NCBI RefSeq assembly: GCF_009806985.1
Contig: NZ_WUAX01000006.1
Location: 1-60,014, forward strand
Origin: Halorubrum sp. JWXQ-INN 858
GTDB lineage: Archaea > Halobacteriota > Halobacteria > Halobacteriales > Haloferacaceae
Direction of reading: 5' to 3'
Length of the DNA: 60,014 bases
Below, in pieces: positions 52,852-60,014 of the stretch (position 1 is its first letter; each line of letters opens with the position of its first letter). The position numbers and the translations under genes were made by a program. The notes under the pieces were generated by a model that ran no database searches, had not been told where the DNA came from, and was given only the letters and a program-made list of their open reading frames with translations.

Positions 52852-53658
52852 TCAGTACAGGTCGTCGAGCCCCTCCTCGACGTGGGCGTGCTCCTCGGCC
52901 GGGAACGAGCCGTCCGCGACGGCCTCCGTGTATTCGTCGATCGCGCGACGCATCTCCCCGCGCACGTCGCCGAAGCGTTCGGCGAACGGGGGTGACCACT
53001 CCCCGAGCCCGACGACGTCGTTGACTACGAGCACCTGGCCGTCGCAGTCGGGGCCCGCGCCGATCCCGATCGTGGGTATCGAGAGCGCGTCCGTGACCGT
53101 CGCGGCGAGGTTCGAGGGGACGTGTTCCAACACGAGCGCGAACGCGCCGGCGTCCTCGTGCTCGCGGGCGAGCGCGAGGATCTCCTCGGCGGCGTCCCGT
53201 TCGGTCCCCTGCCGGGTGTAGCCGCCGAGCCGGTTGACGTGTTGTGGCGTGAGTCCCAGGTGTGCCATCACGGGGATACCGAGGTCGGTCATCCGCCGCG
53301 TCGTCTCGACGGTGTGTGGGCCGCTCTCGATCTTCACCGCGTCGGCGTTCGCTTCCTTGAGCAGCTCGCCGGCGTTCCGGACCGACTCCGCCTCGTCGAC
53401 GCCGAACGAGAGGAACGGCATGTCCGCGACGACCAACGCGTCGTCGACCGCACGCGCCACCGCGGCGGTGCGGCTCGCGACGTCCGCCATCGTCACCGGC
53501 AGCGTCGTGTCGTACCCCAGCGCCGCGTTCCCCATGCTGTCACCGACGAGGACGACGTCGACGCCCGCCTCGTCGACGACCGCTGCCGTCGGGGCGTCGT
53601 AGGCGGTCAACATCGTGAACGGCTCCTCGCGGTCCCGAAGCCCCCGCGTCGTTGTCAT
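52852..53658 (-). CDS. panB: 3-methyl-2-oxobutanoate hydroxymethyltransferase
   Basis: A 268-residue (beta-alpha)8 enzyme making ketopantoate from 2-oxoisovalerate and methylene-tetrahydrofolate, the first committed step to pantothenate and CoA. Motifs TAYDAPTAAVVDEAGVD, VGDSMGNAALGYDTTLPVT, VKIESG, PVMAHLGLTPQHVN and IPTIGIGAGPDCDGQVLV are all present, including the metal Asp residues and the catalytic Glu region. Ordinary length. Transcribed alone. Confidence 0.93.
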   Translation of the reverse strand: MTTTRGLRDREEPFTMLTAYDAPTAAVVDEAGVDVVLVGDSMGNAALGYDTTLPVTMADVASRTAAVARAVDDALVVADMPFLSFGVDEAESVRNAGELLKEANADAVKIESGPHTVETTRRMTDLGIPVMAHLGLTPQHVNRLGGYTRQGTERDAAEEILALAREHEDAGAFALVLEHVPSNLAATVTDALSIPTIGIGAGPDCDGQVLVVNDVVGLGEWSPPFAERFGDVRGEMRRAIDEYTEAVADGSFPAEEHAHVEEGLDDLY

Positions 53659-53735
53659 ACCTGGAGTCGCCCCCGCGTCGGGTTAAAATCGACGGGATCA
53701 CGGGTCGGACGGGGCCGGATCTGTGACCCGTCTCG

Positions 53736-53825
53736 CTCCGGCGACTGGCACCGCTTCGGCGACTCGCACCCATTCGGCGACTCGCACTCATCCGGCGACC
53801 GGCACCGATTTGACGCTCGCGCCCG
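53736..53825. repeat. Four to five tandem 18-bp units in a divergent spacer
   Basis: CTCCGGCGACTGGCACCG (53736), CTTCGGCGACTCGCACCC (53754), ATTCGGCGACTCGCACTC (53772), ATCCGGCGACCGGCACCG (53790) and a degenerate fifth. Exact 18-bp period between the panB and DUF5822-like starts. Confidence 0.85.
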
Positions 53826-53836
53826 CACGTCGGGTC

Positions 53837-54082
53837 GTGCAACCCGTCGAGCGAGCGGAGGTCGAAGGGATCGACTACGGCTGGGTGATGCAGACCACGT
53901 TCGTGGTGACGATCCTCGTCGGAGCCCCCATCGTCGCCGCGCTCTCCACGCTGGTGACGCTCGACACGTGGGGGGCTCGCGCGGCGTTTGCCGTTCGGGT
54001 CGGCGCACCGATCTGGTTCCTCACGGCGGTCGCCGCCGCGATATACGCGAAACGGACGGGAGCCGGCGACGGGACCCGTTAG
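53837..54082 (+). CDS. Small two-helix membrane protein (DUF5822-like)
   Basis: An 81-residue protein starting with GTG (VQPVERAEVEGIDYGWVMQT). It has two helices (TTFVVTILVGAPIVAALSTL and APIWFLTAVAAAIYA). The upstream part of the open frame (from 53723) is encoded by the 18-bp tandem repeat, so I used the GTG beyond it. Resembles short haloarchaeal DUF5822 proteins. Its stop overlaps that of the convergent HAD gene. Confidence 0.65.
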   Translation: MQPVERAEVEGIDYGWVMQTTFVVTILVGAPIVAALSTLVTLDTWGARAAFAVRVGAPIWFLTAVAAAIYAKRTGAGDGTR

Positions 54083-54666
54083 GCGTCGACGGCGTCGGCG
54101 ACCCACACGAAGGGGACGCCGGCACGCTCGGCGGTGACCGCGTCCCGGTCGGAATCTCCGACGAAGACGGCACGGCCGGGGTCCGCACCCAGCGCGTCGA
54201 GCGCCGCGAGCAGCGGCTCCGGATCCGGCTTGTACGTCGCGACGGTGTCCCGCCCGACGACCGCGTCGACCTCGCCGTCGATCCCGTGGGTCCCCAACGC
54301 GATCCGGCAGGCGGCCTCGCAGTTGAGCGAGCAGACGGCGATCGGCCCCCGTTCGTCACCGTTCCCGCCGTTCCTGCCCTCCCGCTCTCCTTCGCCGGCG
54401 AGACGGTCGCCGAGCGGGAGGCGGGTCGACCGCCGAGCCCCGTCGCGTTCGTGCTCCGCGATCGCCGCCTCGACGGCGTCGCCGATCCCGTACTCCTCGG
54501 CCGCTCCGAGCAGGTCCCAGAGGTCGTCGCCCGGGGGCTTGATCGCCTCGCCGGCGTAGACGGCGAGGACGTCGTCGGCCACCGCCCCCCAGTCGACCGC
54601 CAGGTCGACCACGGTGCCGTCGAGGTCGTACACCACCGCGTCGTAGTCGGTCGGGTCGAACGTCAT
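54079..54666 (-). CDS. HAD-superfamily hydrolase
   Basis: A 195-residue phosphatase. Motif I is VVYDLDGTVVD (about 10-20), motif II is VCSLNCE, the motif III Lys lies in ATYKPDPEPL, and motif IV is VFVGDSDRDAV. A Gly/Glu/Arg-rich loop (GEGEREGRNGGNGDERG) separates cap and core. Its ATG overlaps the stop of the acyl-CoA dehydrogenase (ATGA), so they are coupled. Substrate unknown. Confidence 0.85.
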   Translation of the reverse strand: MTFDPTDYDAVVYDLDGTVVDLAVDWGAVADDVLAVYAGEAIKPPGDDLWDLLGAAEEYGIGDAVEAAIAEHERDGARRSTRLPLGDRLAGEGEREGRNGGNGDERGPIAVCSLNCEAACRIALGTHGIDGEVDAVVGRDTVATYKPDPEPLLAALDALGADPGRAVFVGDSDRDAVTAERAGVPFVWVADAVDA

Positions 54667-55817
54667 CGGTCGTCCAGTACGCCCCGGGCGATGATCTTCT
54701 TTTGGATCTCGGTGGTCCCCTCGTAGATCTCGGTGATCTTCGCGTCCCGGTAGAGCCGCTCGACGTCGTACTCGGTCGTGTAGCCGTAGCCGCCGTGGAT
54801 CTGAATCGCCTGGTTCGCCGTCGTCATCGCCGTCTCGCTCGCCTTGTACTTCGCACGGGAGGCGGCGACGCGGGCGTCCTCGCCCGCCGCCGCGCGGCGA
54901 CACGCCTCGCGGACGAGCAGCCGGGACGCCTCGATCTCGGTCGACAGCTCGGCGAACGTGTGACGGATCGCCTGGATCCGGTCGATCGGCTCGCCGAACT
55001 GCTCGCGTTCGCCCGCGTACGCCCGCGCCTCGTCGAAGGCGGCCCGGGCCACCCCGACCGCCTGCGCCGCGATGCCGATCCGACCGCCGGTCAGGATCCG
55101 AAACGCCGCGGAGAGCCCCTTCCCCTCCTCGGTGAGGCGGTTCGCCGCCGGAACCCGGCAGCCGTCGAACGTGATCGACGTCGTGTCCGACGCGCGCAGG
55201 CCGAGCTTCTCCTCCTTCGGGCCGACGTGGAACCCGTCGGCGTCCGCCGGCACCAGGAACTGCGTGATCGAACCGGGGTCGTCCGGGTCCGTCTTCGCGA
55301 AAACGACGGCGACGCCGCCGCGCTGTCCGTTCGTGATCCACTGTTTCGTCCCGTCGAGGACGTACTCGTCGCCCTCCCGAGTCGCCGTCGTCGACAGCTC
55401 GGCGGGGTTCGACCCGGCGTGCGGCTCGGAGAGACAGAACATCCCCACCGGCCTCCCGTCGGCCATCTCGGGGAGCCAGCGCTCGCGTTGGGTTTCGTCA
55501 CCGAACGTCGCCAGACAGGAGGTGACGAGACAGTGAACCGAGAGCGCGGTCGCGACGGCGAGCTGGCCGTACGCGAGCTCCTCGTTGACGATCGCGTACG
55601 TCGTCTCGTCGGCGCCGAAGCCGCCGTACGCCTCCGGAACGGTGAGTCCCGTCAGGCCGAGCTCGGCGAGGCCGTCCCACACGTCCTCGGGGAACGTCTC
55701 CGTTCGATCCGCCTCCCGGGCCCCGGGGCGGACTTCCTCGACCGCGAACTCGTGGACGAGGTCCCTGACCGCCCGCTGCTCGGGGGTGAGCGCCGACCCG
55801 ACGCGTACGCCAGTCAT
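54663..55817 (-). CDS. Acyl-CoA dehydrogenase
   Basis: A 384-residue FAD enzyme of fatty-acid or branched-acyl-CoA oxidation. GMFCLSEPHAGSNPAEL and KQWITNGQ are the FAD and substrate segments. ILTGGRIGIAAQAVGVA and GEREQFGEPIDRIQAIRH follow, and YEGTTEIQKKIIAR near the end carries the catalytic Glu at about 366. Full length. The partner electron-transfer flavoprotein is not in the window. Confidence 0.92.
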   Translation of the reverse strand: MTGVRVGSALTPEQRAVRDLVHEFAVEEVRPGAREADRTETFPEDVWDGLAELGLTGLTVPEAYGGFGADETTYAIVNEELAYGQLAVATALSVHCLVTSCLATFGDETQRERWLPEMADGRPVGMFCLSEPHAGSNPAELSTTATREGDEYVLDGTKQWITNGQRGGVAVVFAKTDPDDPGSITQFLVPADADGFHVGPKEEKLGLRASDTTSITFDGCRVPAANRLTEEGKGLSAAFRILTGGRIGIAAQAVGVARAAFDEARAYAGEREQFGEPIDRIQAIRHTFAELSTEIEASRLLVREACRRAAAGEDARVAASRAKYKASETAMTTANQAIQIHGGYGYTTEYDVERLYRDAKITEIYEGTTEIQKKIIARGVLDDR

Positions 55818-55952
55818 GTCCCTCGGTTCGCTCTCACACGGAAAAAGGTGAGCGATCGGTCCACTCCCGGAACGGGACCCGGCGCTCGCCCGACGACTGG
55901 TCGCCCTCGCGCGGACGGTCGGTCGGCGTCCTGCCGGTTCGAAGCCGTCGAC

Positions 55953-57014
55953 TCACTCCCACAGCGGGTAGAGCTCGTCGCGGGGCGGGTCCACGATCGG
56001 CTCGCCGTCGAGGAGGACCGTCCCGGGTGCGAAGTCGTCTCCGGCGCTTCCGGCGTCTCCGTCGCTTTCGGCGTCTCCGTCCCCATCGTCCGTATCGTCC
56101 GCTGTGTCGCCCGCCACGTCGTCCGCCCGCCGCGCCTCCCCGATGTCGGCTCCCTCGATCCCTGCCGCCGCGAGCGCATCGAGCGCCTCGTCGATCCGCG
56201 GCTCGGGGACGGCCGCGAGCAGCGCGCCGGAGCCGAACGTCGCCAGCGGGTCGACGTCGAGCGCGTCACAACACGCCCGCGTCTCGCGACGCACCGGGAC
56301 GCGGTCGCGCTCCACCGCGAGGACGCGGTCGCTTGCGGTCGCGACCTCGACGAGCGCCGTGAGCAGCCCGCCCTCGGTCGGGTCGTGAAGTGCCGTCGCG
56401 ACGTCTCTGACCGCTCGAGCGTCGTCGACGACGCTCACCTCGTCGAGGAACGCGGCGGCGGCGTCGAGCGTCGTCTCGTCGACCCCCGCCGCCGCACACT
56501 CCTCGCGGAAGTCGGTCGCGAGGATCGCCGTCGCCTCGATGCCCGCACCCTTCGTCAGGAGCAGGCGGTCGCCGGGGCGTACGCCGCCGCTCGGGAGGAA
56601 CCGGTCGGTCGTCCCGAGCGCCGTCATCGACAGGAGCGGGCGGTCGAGCGAGCCCAACACCTCGGTGTGGCCGCCGACGATCGCCGCGCCCGCCTCGACG
56701 GCGGCCGCGTCGACCTGCTCGGCGACGGTCCGCCGGGTTTCCGGGTCGTCGTCCGGGAGGAAGACGGTGTTCGTCAGCCACCGCGGGTCCGCCCCGCTGG
56801 CGGCCACGTCGTTGCAGACGACGTGGACCGCCAGCCGCCCGACCGCCTCCGCGGCCAGCGAGACGGGGTCGGAGCTGACGACGAGGGTCTCCTCGCCGAG
56901 GTCGATCGCGGCGGCATCCTCGCCGTAGGCGGCCCCCTGGAGGACCGCCGGGTCGTCCGCGCCCGTCGCCGAGAGGAAGTCCGCGAGCGACTCGGGGTCG
57001 AGCTTGCCGGTCAT
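55953..57014 (-). CDS. AIR synthase / HypE-related ATP-binding protein
   Basis: A 353-residue protein of the PurM/HypE/SelD superfamily. The N-terminal half has GEDAAAID, LAVHVVCNDVAASGADPRW and IVGGHTEVLGSL. The C-terminal half has LTKGAGIEATAIL, HDPTEGGLLTALVEVA and a final TVLLDGEPI strand. An Asp/Gly-rich insertion sits near residues 300-325. No Hyp cluster or selenium genes are nearby, so I read it as an AIR-synthase-like protein of unknown reaction. It overlaps the AlaX gene by four bases. Confidence 0.75.
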   Translation of the reverse strand: MTGKLDPESLADFLSATGADDPAVLQGAAYGEDAAAIDLGEETLVVSSDPVSLAAEAVGRLAVHVVCNDVAASGADPRWLTNTVFLPDDDPETRRTVAEQVDAAAVEAGAAIVGGHTEVLGSLDRPLLSMTALGTTDRFLPSGGVRPGDRLLLTKGAGIEATAILATDFREECAAAGVDETTLDAAAAFLDEVSVVDDARAVRDVATALHDPTEGGLLTALVEVATASDRVLAVERDRVPVRRETRACCDALDVDPLATFGSGALLAAVPEPRIDEALDALAAAGIEGADIGEARRADDVAGDTADDTDDGDGDAESDGDAGSAGDDFAPGTVLLDGEPIVDPPRDELYPLWE

Positions 57015-58327
57015 CGCTCGCGGACCCAGTCGACGACCGTCCCGGCGTCCGCGCCGATTCCGCCGCCCTGCGCGAACGTCGGGCCGCCCCCGCCGCCCCC
57101 GCCGAACTCGTCGGTGATCGCCGCGACGACCTCGCCCGCGTCGACGTCCGCGCCCGGCGCGGCCGCCACGACGACGAACGGGGACCCGCCCGCGCCGACG
57201 ACGGCGATCGCGTCAGGGGCGTCGGGGCCGTCAGGACCGTCCCCGCCGACGAGCGCCTCCGCCGGGCTCCGGAGGTCGTTCGGCTCCGCGCCCTCGACGG
57301 TTCCGACCGCCCACGTCGTCCCGTCGCGTTCGACCGTCGGGAGGGCACGGAGGCGGTCGGCGAGCAGCGCCGCGGTCGCTTCGCGGAGCTCCGACTCCAG
57401 CCGGTCGCTCCGGTCGCGGAGCCGCTCGACCGCCGAGACGAGCCCGTCGACGTTGGCGTCGACCGCGGCCGACGCCTCCAGCGCGGCGGCGTGGACGGCG
57501 GCGTTCCGGTCGATCGCCGTCGGCCCGACCGCGAACTCGATCCGGGTGATCCCCTCGCCGGGGTTCGACCGGCCGAGCGCCGTTATCGGCCCGATCTCGG
57601 CGGTGTTGCGGACGTGCGTCCCGCCGCACGCGGCCGTGTCCCACCCCTCGACAGTGACGACGCGAACGCCGTCGGTTCCGGCCCCATCGGCGTCTTCGGC
57701 CTCGCTGCCGGTCCCGCTCTCTCCGGCCCCTCCGCTCTCTTCGTCCTCTCCGCCCTCGGCGACGGCGTTCCCCTCGCCCATCGCGCCTTCCTCGGTCTTC
57801 TCGTTGAACGCGATGTCGTCGAGCGCCCGCGCCGCCGCCGCCGACATCGTCTCCCACGACACGGGCCTCGAGTCCCACACCGCTCGGTTCGAGAGCCGCT
57901 CGAGTTCCACGAGGTCGGCGTCGTCGAGCGGCTCGTCGGCGGTCAGGTCGACGCGGACCTTCTCGGGGGAGATGTCGAAGCCGGCGTAGCCGAGCCCCGA
58001 ACACACCCGACGGGCCGCGCCGTAGAGGACGTGGGAGGCGGTGTGAGCGCGGGCACAGTACGTGCGGAACGCGTCGTCGACGACCCCGACCACCGTCTCG
58101 CCGGGTTCGATGTCGGGGTCGTCGGCGAGGACGTGGTGGATCGCCCCCTCCCGCTCGCGGACGTCGTCGACGACGACGCCGGCGAGGGTGCCCCGATCGG
58201 CGGGCTGGCCGCCCGACGCGGCGTAGAAGTACGTCTCGTCGAGGACGACCGCCCGGCCGTCGACCCGGTCGACCGTCGCCTCGAACTCGCGGACGTCCGG
58301 CTCGGCCGGCGCGCGTGAGATGGTCAT
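57011..58327 (-). CDS. alaX: Alanyl-tRNA editing protein, AlaX-L type with DHHA1 domain
   Basis: A 438-residue trans-editing hydrolase that removes Ser or Gly mischarged on tRNA-Ala. An N-terminal OB-like domain (FYAASGGQPADRGTL) leads to the editing domain with zinc ligands in RAHTASHVLYGAA (HxxxH) and TAACGGTHVRNTAEIG (CxxxH). A helix and a Gly-rich DHHA1-type domain follow (FGGGGGGGPTFAQGGG). An acidic/Gly/Ser insertion of about 45 residues (178-225) lies inside the editing domain and is not typical. Coupled by ATGA to the AIR-synthase-like gene. Confidence 0.85.
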   Translation of the reverse strand: MTISRAPAEPDVREFEATVDRVDGRAVVLDETYFYAASGGQPADRGTLAGVVVDDVREREGAIHHVLADDPDIEPGETVVGVVDDAFRTYCARAHTASHVLYGAARRVCSGLGYAGFDISPEKVRVDLTADEPLDDADLVELERLSNRAVWDSRPVSWETMSAAAARALDDIAFNEKTEEGAMGEGNAVAEGGEDEESGGAGESGTGSEAEDADGAGTDGVRVVTVEGWDTAACGGTHVRNTAEIGPITALGRSNPGEGITRIEFAVGPTAIDRNAAVHAAALEASAAVDANVDGLVSAVERLRDRSDRLESELREATAALLADRLRALPTVERDGTTWAVGTVEGAEPNDLRSPAEALVGGDGPDGPDAPDAIAVVGAGGSPFVVVAAAPGADVDAGEVVAAITDEFGGGGGGGPTFAQGGGIGADAGTVVDWVRER

Positions 58328-58382
58328 ACCCGGCCGGTGTTCGTCGTCGGATAAATAGTTGGTCGCCGCGGCAGCCGAGCGG

Positions 58383-58428
58383 GGTCGGTCCGGCGTGGAC
58401 TGCAGGGTCGCTCCGGCGCGGACTACAG
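58383..58428. repeat. Two tandem 23-bp copies of the uridine phosphorylase gene end
   Basis: Copies at 58383 and 58406 share GGTCSSTCCGGCGYGGACT and end CAG/CAG. The second spans the stop (CTG TAG on the gene strand). The first reads CTG CAG at the same point, so the stop has mutated in the outer copy. Confidence 0.75.
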
Positions 58429-59148
58429 CGAGACGACGGCGTTCAGCGTGATCCGGATCGCGCGCTCGACGTTGTTCTTCGCCTTCTCGGGCAGCTCGTC
58501 GTCGGAGTCGGCGCCCTTCTGGGTCCCCTCGACGAGGTTGCCGTCGACGGTGCAGATCGCGCCGGCGCGGAGGCCCTTGCGGCGCGCGAGCGCGAAGACG
58601 GTCGCCGCCTCCATCTCGATCGCGAGCAGGTTCGCCGCCTCCCAGTCGGCGACGAACTCGTCGCTCTCGTTGTAGAAGGCGTCGTCGGAGACGATGGGGC
58701 CGACGTGGACGTCCTCGTCGTTGGCCTCGGCGGCGTCGACGAGCGCGGAGAGCACGTCGTAGTCGGGGACGGCCGGATACACTTCGTCCTCGTAGCGCTT
58801 ACTCGTCCCCTCCTCTTTGGCTGCGCCGTTCGCGACGATCATGTCGCCGATCTCCATGCCCTCCTGGAGCGCGCCGCAGGTGCCACACCGGACGAAGGTC
58901 TCGACGCCGACGCGCGCGAGCTCCTCGACGGCGATCGCGGCCGACGGCCCGCCGATGCCCGTCGAGCAGATCGTCAGCGGGTCGCCCTCGTAGGTCGCGT
59001 TGACGACCGTGTACTCGCGGTTCTCCGAGACGATCTCGGCGTCGTCACAGAGGTCCGCGATCCGGTGGACGCGGCCCGGGTCGCCCGGGACGATCGCGGT
59101 CTCGTGGACGTCGCCTTCCTCGATCAGCAGGTGCGGCTGTTTCGCCAT
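58423..59148 (-). CDS. udp: Uridine phosphorylase
   Basis: A 241-residue nucleoside phosphorylase (NP-I family) that splits uridine to uracil and ribose 1-phosphate. VPGDPGRVHRIAD (phosphate site), STGIGGPSAAIAVEELA, VRCGTCGALQEG and EMEAATVFALAR (ribose-binding Glu-Met-Glu) are all intact. I chose ATG 59148 (MAKQPHLLI); the open upstream frame is not family-like. Its promoter region lies next to the IS 3' end at about 59304, about 155 bp away. Confidence 0.9.
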   Translation of the reverse strand: MAKQPHLLIEEGDVHETAIVPGDPGRVHRIADLCDDAEIVSENREYTVVNATYEGDPLTICSTGIGGPSAAIAVEELARVGVETFVRCGTCGALQEGMEIGDMIVANGAAKEEGTSKRYEDEVYPAVPDYDVLSALVDAAEANDEDVHVGPIVSDDAFYNESDEFVADWEAANLLAIEMEAATVFALARRKGLRAGAICTVDGNLVEGTQKGADSDDELPEKAKNNVERAIRITLNAVVSL

Positions 59149-59303
59149 ACGTTCGACTGTAGCGGCCGACCGCAAAAACCGACCGGTCCCGTGCGCGGCG
59201 TCGATCCGCCGAGCGCCCTCGGTCGACCCTTTTTCCGAGCTTCTTCGTCGACCCTTCCCCGTCGGCGGTTCATACGCAGCCGTCGGAACTCCGTCGCCCC
59301 GTT

Positions 59304-59450
59304 TTGACATCCTCCCCGCCCTGAAGGGCGAGGATTCCCGAGCGTTGGGATATTACGGTTTGCAGTCTACCTGTTCCCTCGGGTGGAACGACCCGGAGGT
59401 TTGGTTGAACAGGAAGGCTACTGGCCGTGCCAAACGACCGTTACTCATAT
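59304..59450 (-). ncRNA. Putative omega RNA (TnpB guide scaffold), 3' part
   Basis: TnpB proteins use an RNA that overlaps the 3' end of tnpB and runs through the element's end, with the adjacent host DNA as guide. Here the hairpin at 59317-59330 and terminal GGATGTCAA would be the scaffold end. The guide would then read AACGGGGCGACGG from the flank. The 5' limit is arbitrary. Sense-overlapping transcripts at IS1341-type gene ends are known in Halobacterium. Confidence 0.4.
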
Positions 59451-60014
59451 CCTCAGTCGGAAGGTTCTGAGTTATCTTTCTGCGAATGTTCACCGCACCG
59501 TTCACGTCCGCATTCATCGTCGCACCGCACGACGCACAGATATACAGGCCGCGCTCCACACGGTTCGCGTCTCGCTTCCGCCCACAGCATGAACACGTCT
59601 TTGACGTGTCCCGCTCGCTCGTGCGGTCTACCAGGATGCCGTGTTCTTCGGCTTTGTACTCAAGCAAACGAGTGAAGCGGTCGAACTCCCAGCCGTGAAG
59701 TTTCTTGTTCCCACGCTTGCCCCAGTTTCGAGACTCACCCTTCTCGTCTTCACGAATCTCGCTCAAGTCACCAACAGCGATGCGACAAACCTCGTGGTCG
59801 ATGCACTGTTCAACGACGTGTTTGGCGAGCGCGTGCAAGAAGTGATCTTTCCGCCGCGAGAGTTTCTGACGGGCGCGAAAAGCACGCTTCGACGGTCCGT
59901 TCTCGCCCTCGGTGTCGTACTCGTCTCGCGTGAAGTAGTGCTTGTCCTGTTTCAACACGTTCCCCGGATACAACTCCGCATCTCCATCATCGTAAGCGAT
60001 GGCGAGGTAATTCT
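59353..60014 (-). CDS. tnpB: TnpB RNA-guided nuclease / IS1341-type transposase, C-terminal part
   Basis: The visible 219 codons begin mid-gene (NYLAIAYDDGDAELYPGN) and run to the normal C-terminus. RuvC II has VGDLSEI with its Glu. A zinc finger CSCCGRKRDANRVERGLYICASC follows, and RuvC III is NADVNGAVNI with its Asp; the arginine-rich KRAFRARQKLSRRKDHF helix is present. RuvC I (first Asp) lies outside the window. Everything visible looks functional. TnpB cuts DNA next to a short transposon-associated motif using an omega RNA. Confidence 0.88.
   Translation of the reverse strand, partial: NYLAIAYDDGDAELYPGNVLKQDKHYFTRDEYDTEGENGPSKRAFRARQKLSRRKDHFLHALAKHVVEQCIDHEVCRIAVGDLSEIREDEKGESRNWGKRGNKKLHGWEFDRFTRLLEYKAEEHGILVDRTSERDTSKTCSCCGRKRDANRVERGLYICASCGATMNADVNGAVNIRRKITQNLPTEDMSNGRLARPVAFLFNQTSGSFHPREQVDCKP

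Larger units (their letters stand above)
59304..60014 (-). mobile_element. IS200/IS605-type (IS1341-like) element, 3' part; continues beyond right edge
   Basis: Contains tnpB on the minus strand and a 3' end matching the left-edge element in hairpin (CGCCCTGAAGGGCG, 59317-59330), terminal GGATGTCAAA and a TTGGGAT..TTACGGTTTG block. The boundary is placed near 59303-59306 by comparison of the two ends. No tnpA is visible; it may be absent (IS1341 type) or outside the window. IS200/IS605 elements make no target duplication. Confidence 0.8.

Noticed and set aside
54702..57989. A 1095-codon open frame on the + strand
   Set aside because: It is antisense to acyl-CoA dehydrogenase, the AIR-synthase-like gene and alaX, all with clear families. 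Its product is Arg/Ser-rich and unlike haloarchaeal proteins; G+C-rich codon bias opens such frames.

Overview
The window is chromosomal DNA of a halophilic archaeon (class Halobacteria). The DNA is strongly G+C-rich, the predicted proteins are rich in Asp and Glu, and the gene content is typical: uL1-uL10-P1 operon, RadB, a PccB/PccX-type acyl-CoA carboxylase, Tat lipoproteins, a geranylgeranyl-reductase-like flavoprotein and many small haloarchaeal membrane proteins. Many start codons sit about 25-30 nt downstream of a TATA-like box with no Shine-Dalgarno sequence, which is the leaderless pattern of haloarchaea; I used it to choose several starts. No genus can be named from the sequence alone.

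Layout. 1-17.1 kb is a catabolic island. The 3' end of an IS200/IS605 (IS1341-type) element abuts the C-terminal remnant of a hydantoinase/oxoprolinase B gene. It is followed by a sarcosine-oxidase-like flavoenzyme, an M19-type peptidase homologue, two SDR dehydrogenases, a phosphotriesterase-family protein, a DAO-family flavoenzyme and a complete five-gene oligopeptide ABC transporter, bracketed by two paralogous M28-type peptidases. The logic looks like import of a peptide or modified amino acid, hydrolysis, then oxidation. 17.1-17.7 kb is an A+T-rich non-coding gap. 17.7-19.7 kb holds a secreted HELGH protein and a small membrane protein. 19.8-25.3 kb holds a MoaD/SAMP protein and an unusual chaperone cluster: a lid-less Hsp70, a membrane-anchored J-domain protein, two uncharacterised partners and a divergent tail-anchored protein carrying a DnaJ-like zinc domain.

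25.5-44.8 kb is ordinary housekeeping: CinA-like amidase, tRNA-Thr, CBS proteins, uridine kinase, HAD phosphatase, aldo/keto reductase, RadB, sodium symporter, phosphohexomutase, HisI, and a DUF92 protein divergent from a degenerate cis-prenyltransferase. 45.0-49.6 kb holds pccX-pccB and the ribosomal stalk operon with a probable L1 control leader. 49.7-59.1 kb holds a REC-GAF-histidine kinase, a Tat-exported orphan of different composition, PanB, a HAD hydrolase/acyl-CoA dehydrogenase pair, an AIR-synthase-like/AlaX pair and uridine phosphorylase. The window ends in the tnpB gene of a second IS1341-type element whose 3' end matches the one at the left edge but in opposite orientation.

The most unexpected pattern is in the spacers. 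At least sixteen of them contain short tandem repeats with locus-specific units of 11-33 bp. At several loci the unit is a copy of the neighbouring gene's own 3' end including its stop codon (PccX, DUF7118, histidine kinase, symporter, uridine phosphorylase). This and the split Hsp70/J-domain/zinc-domain cluster are the two best candidates for something undescribed.
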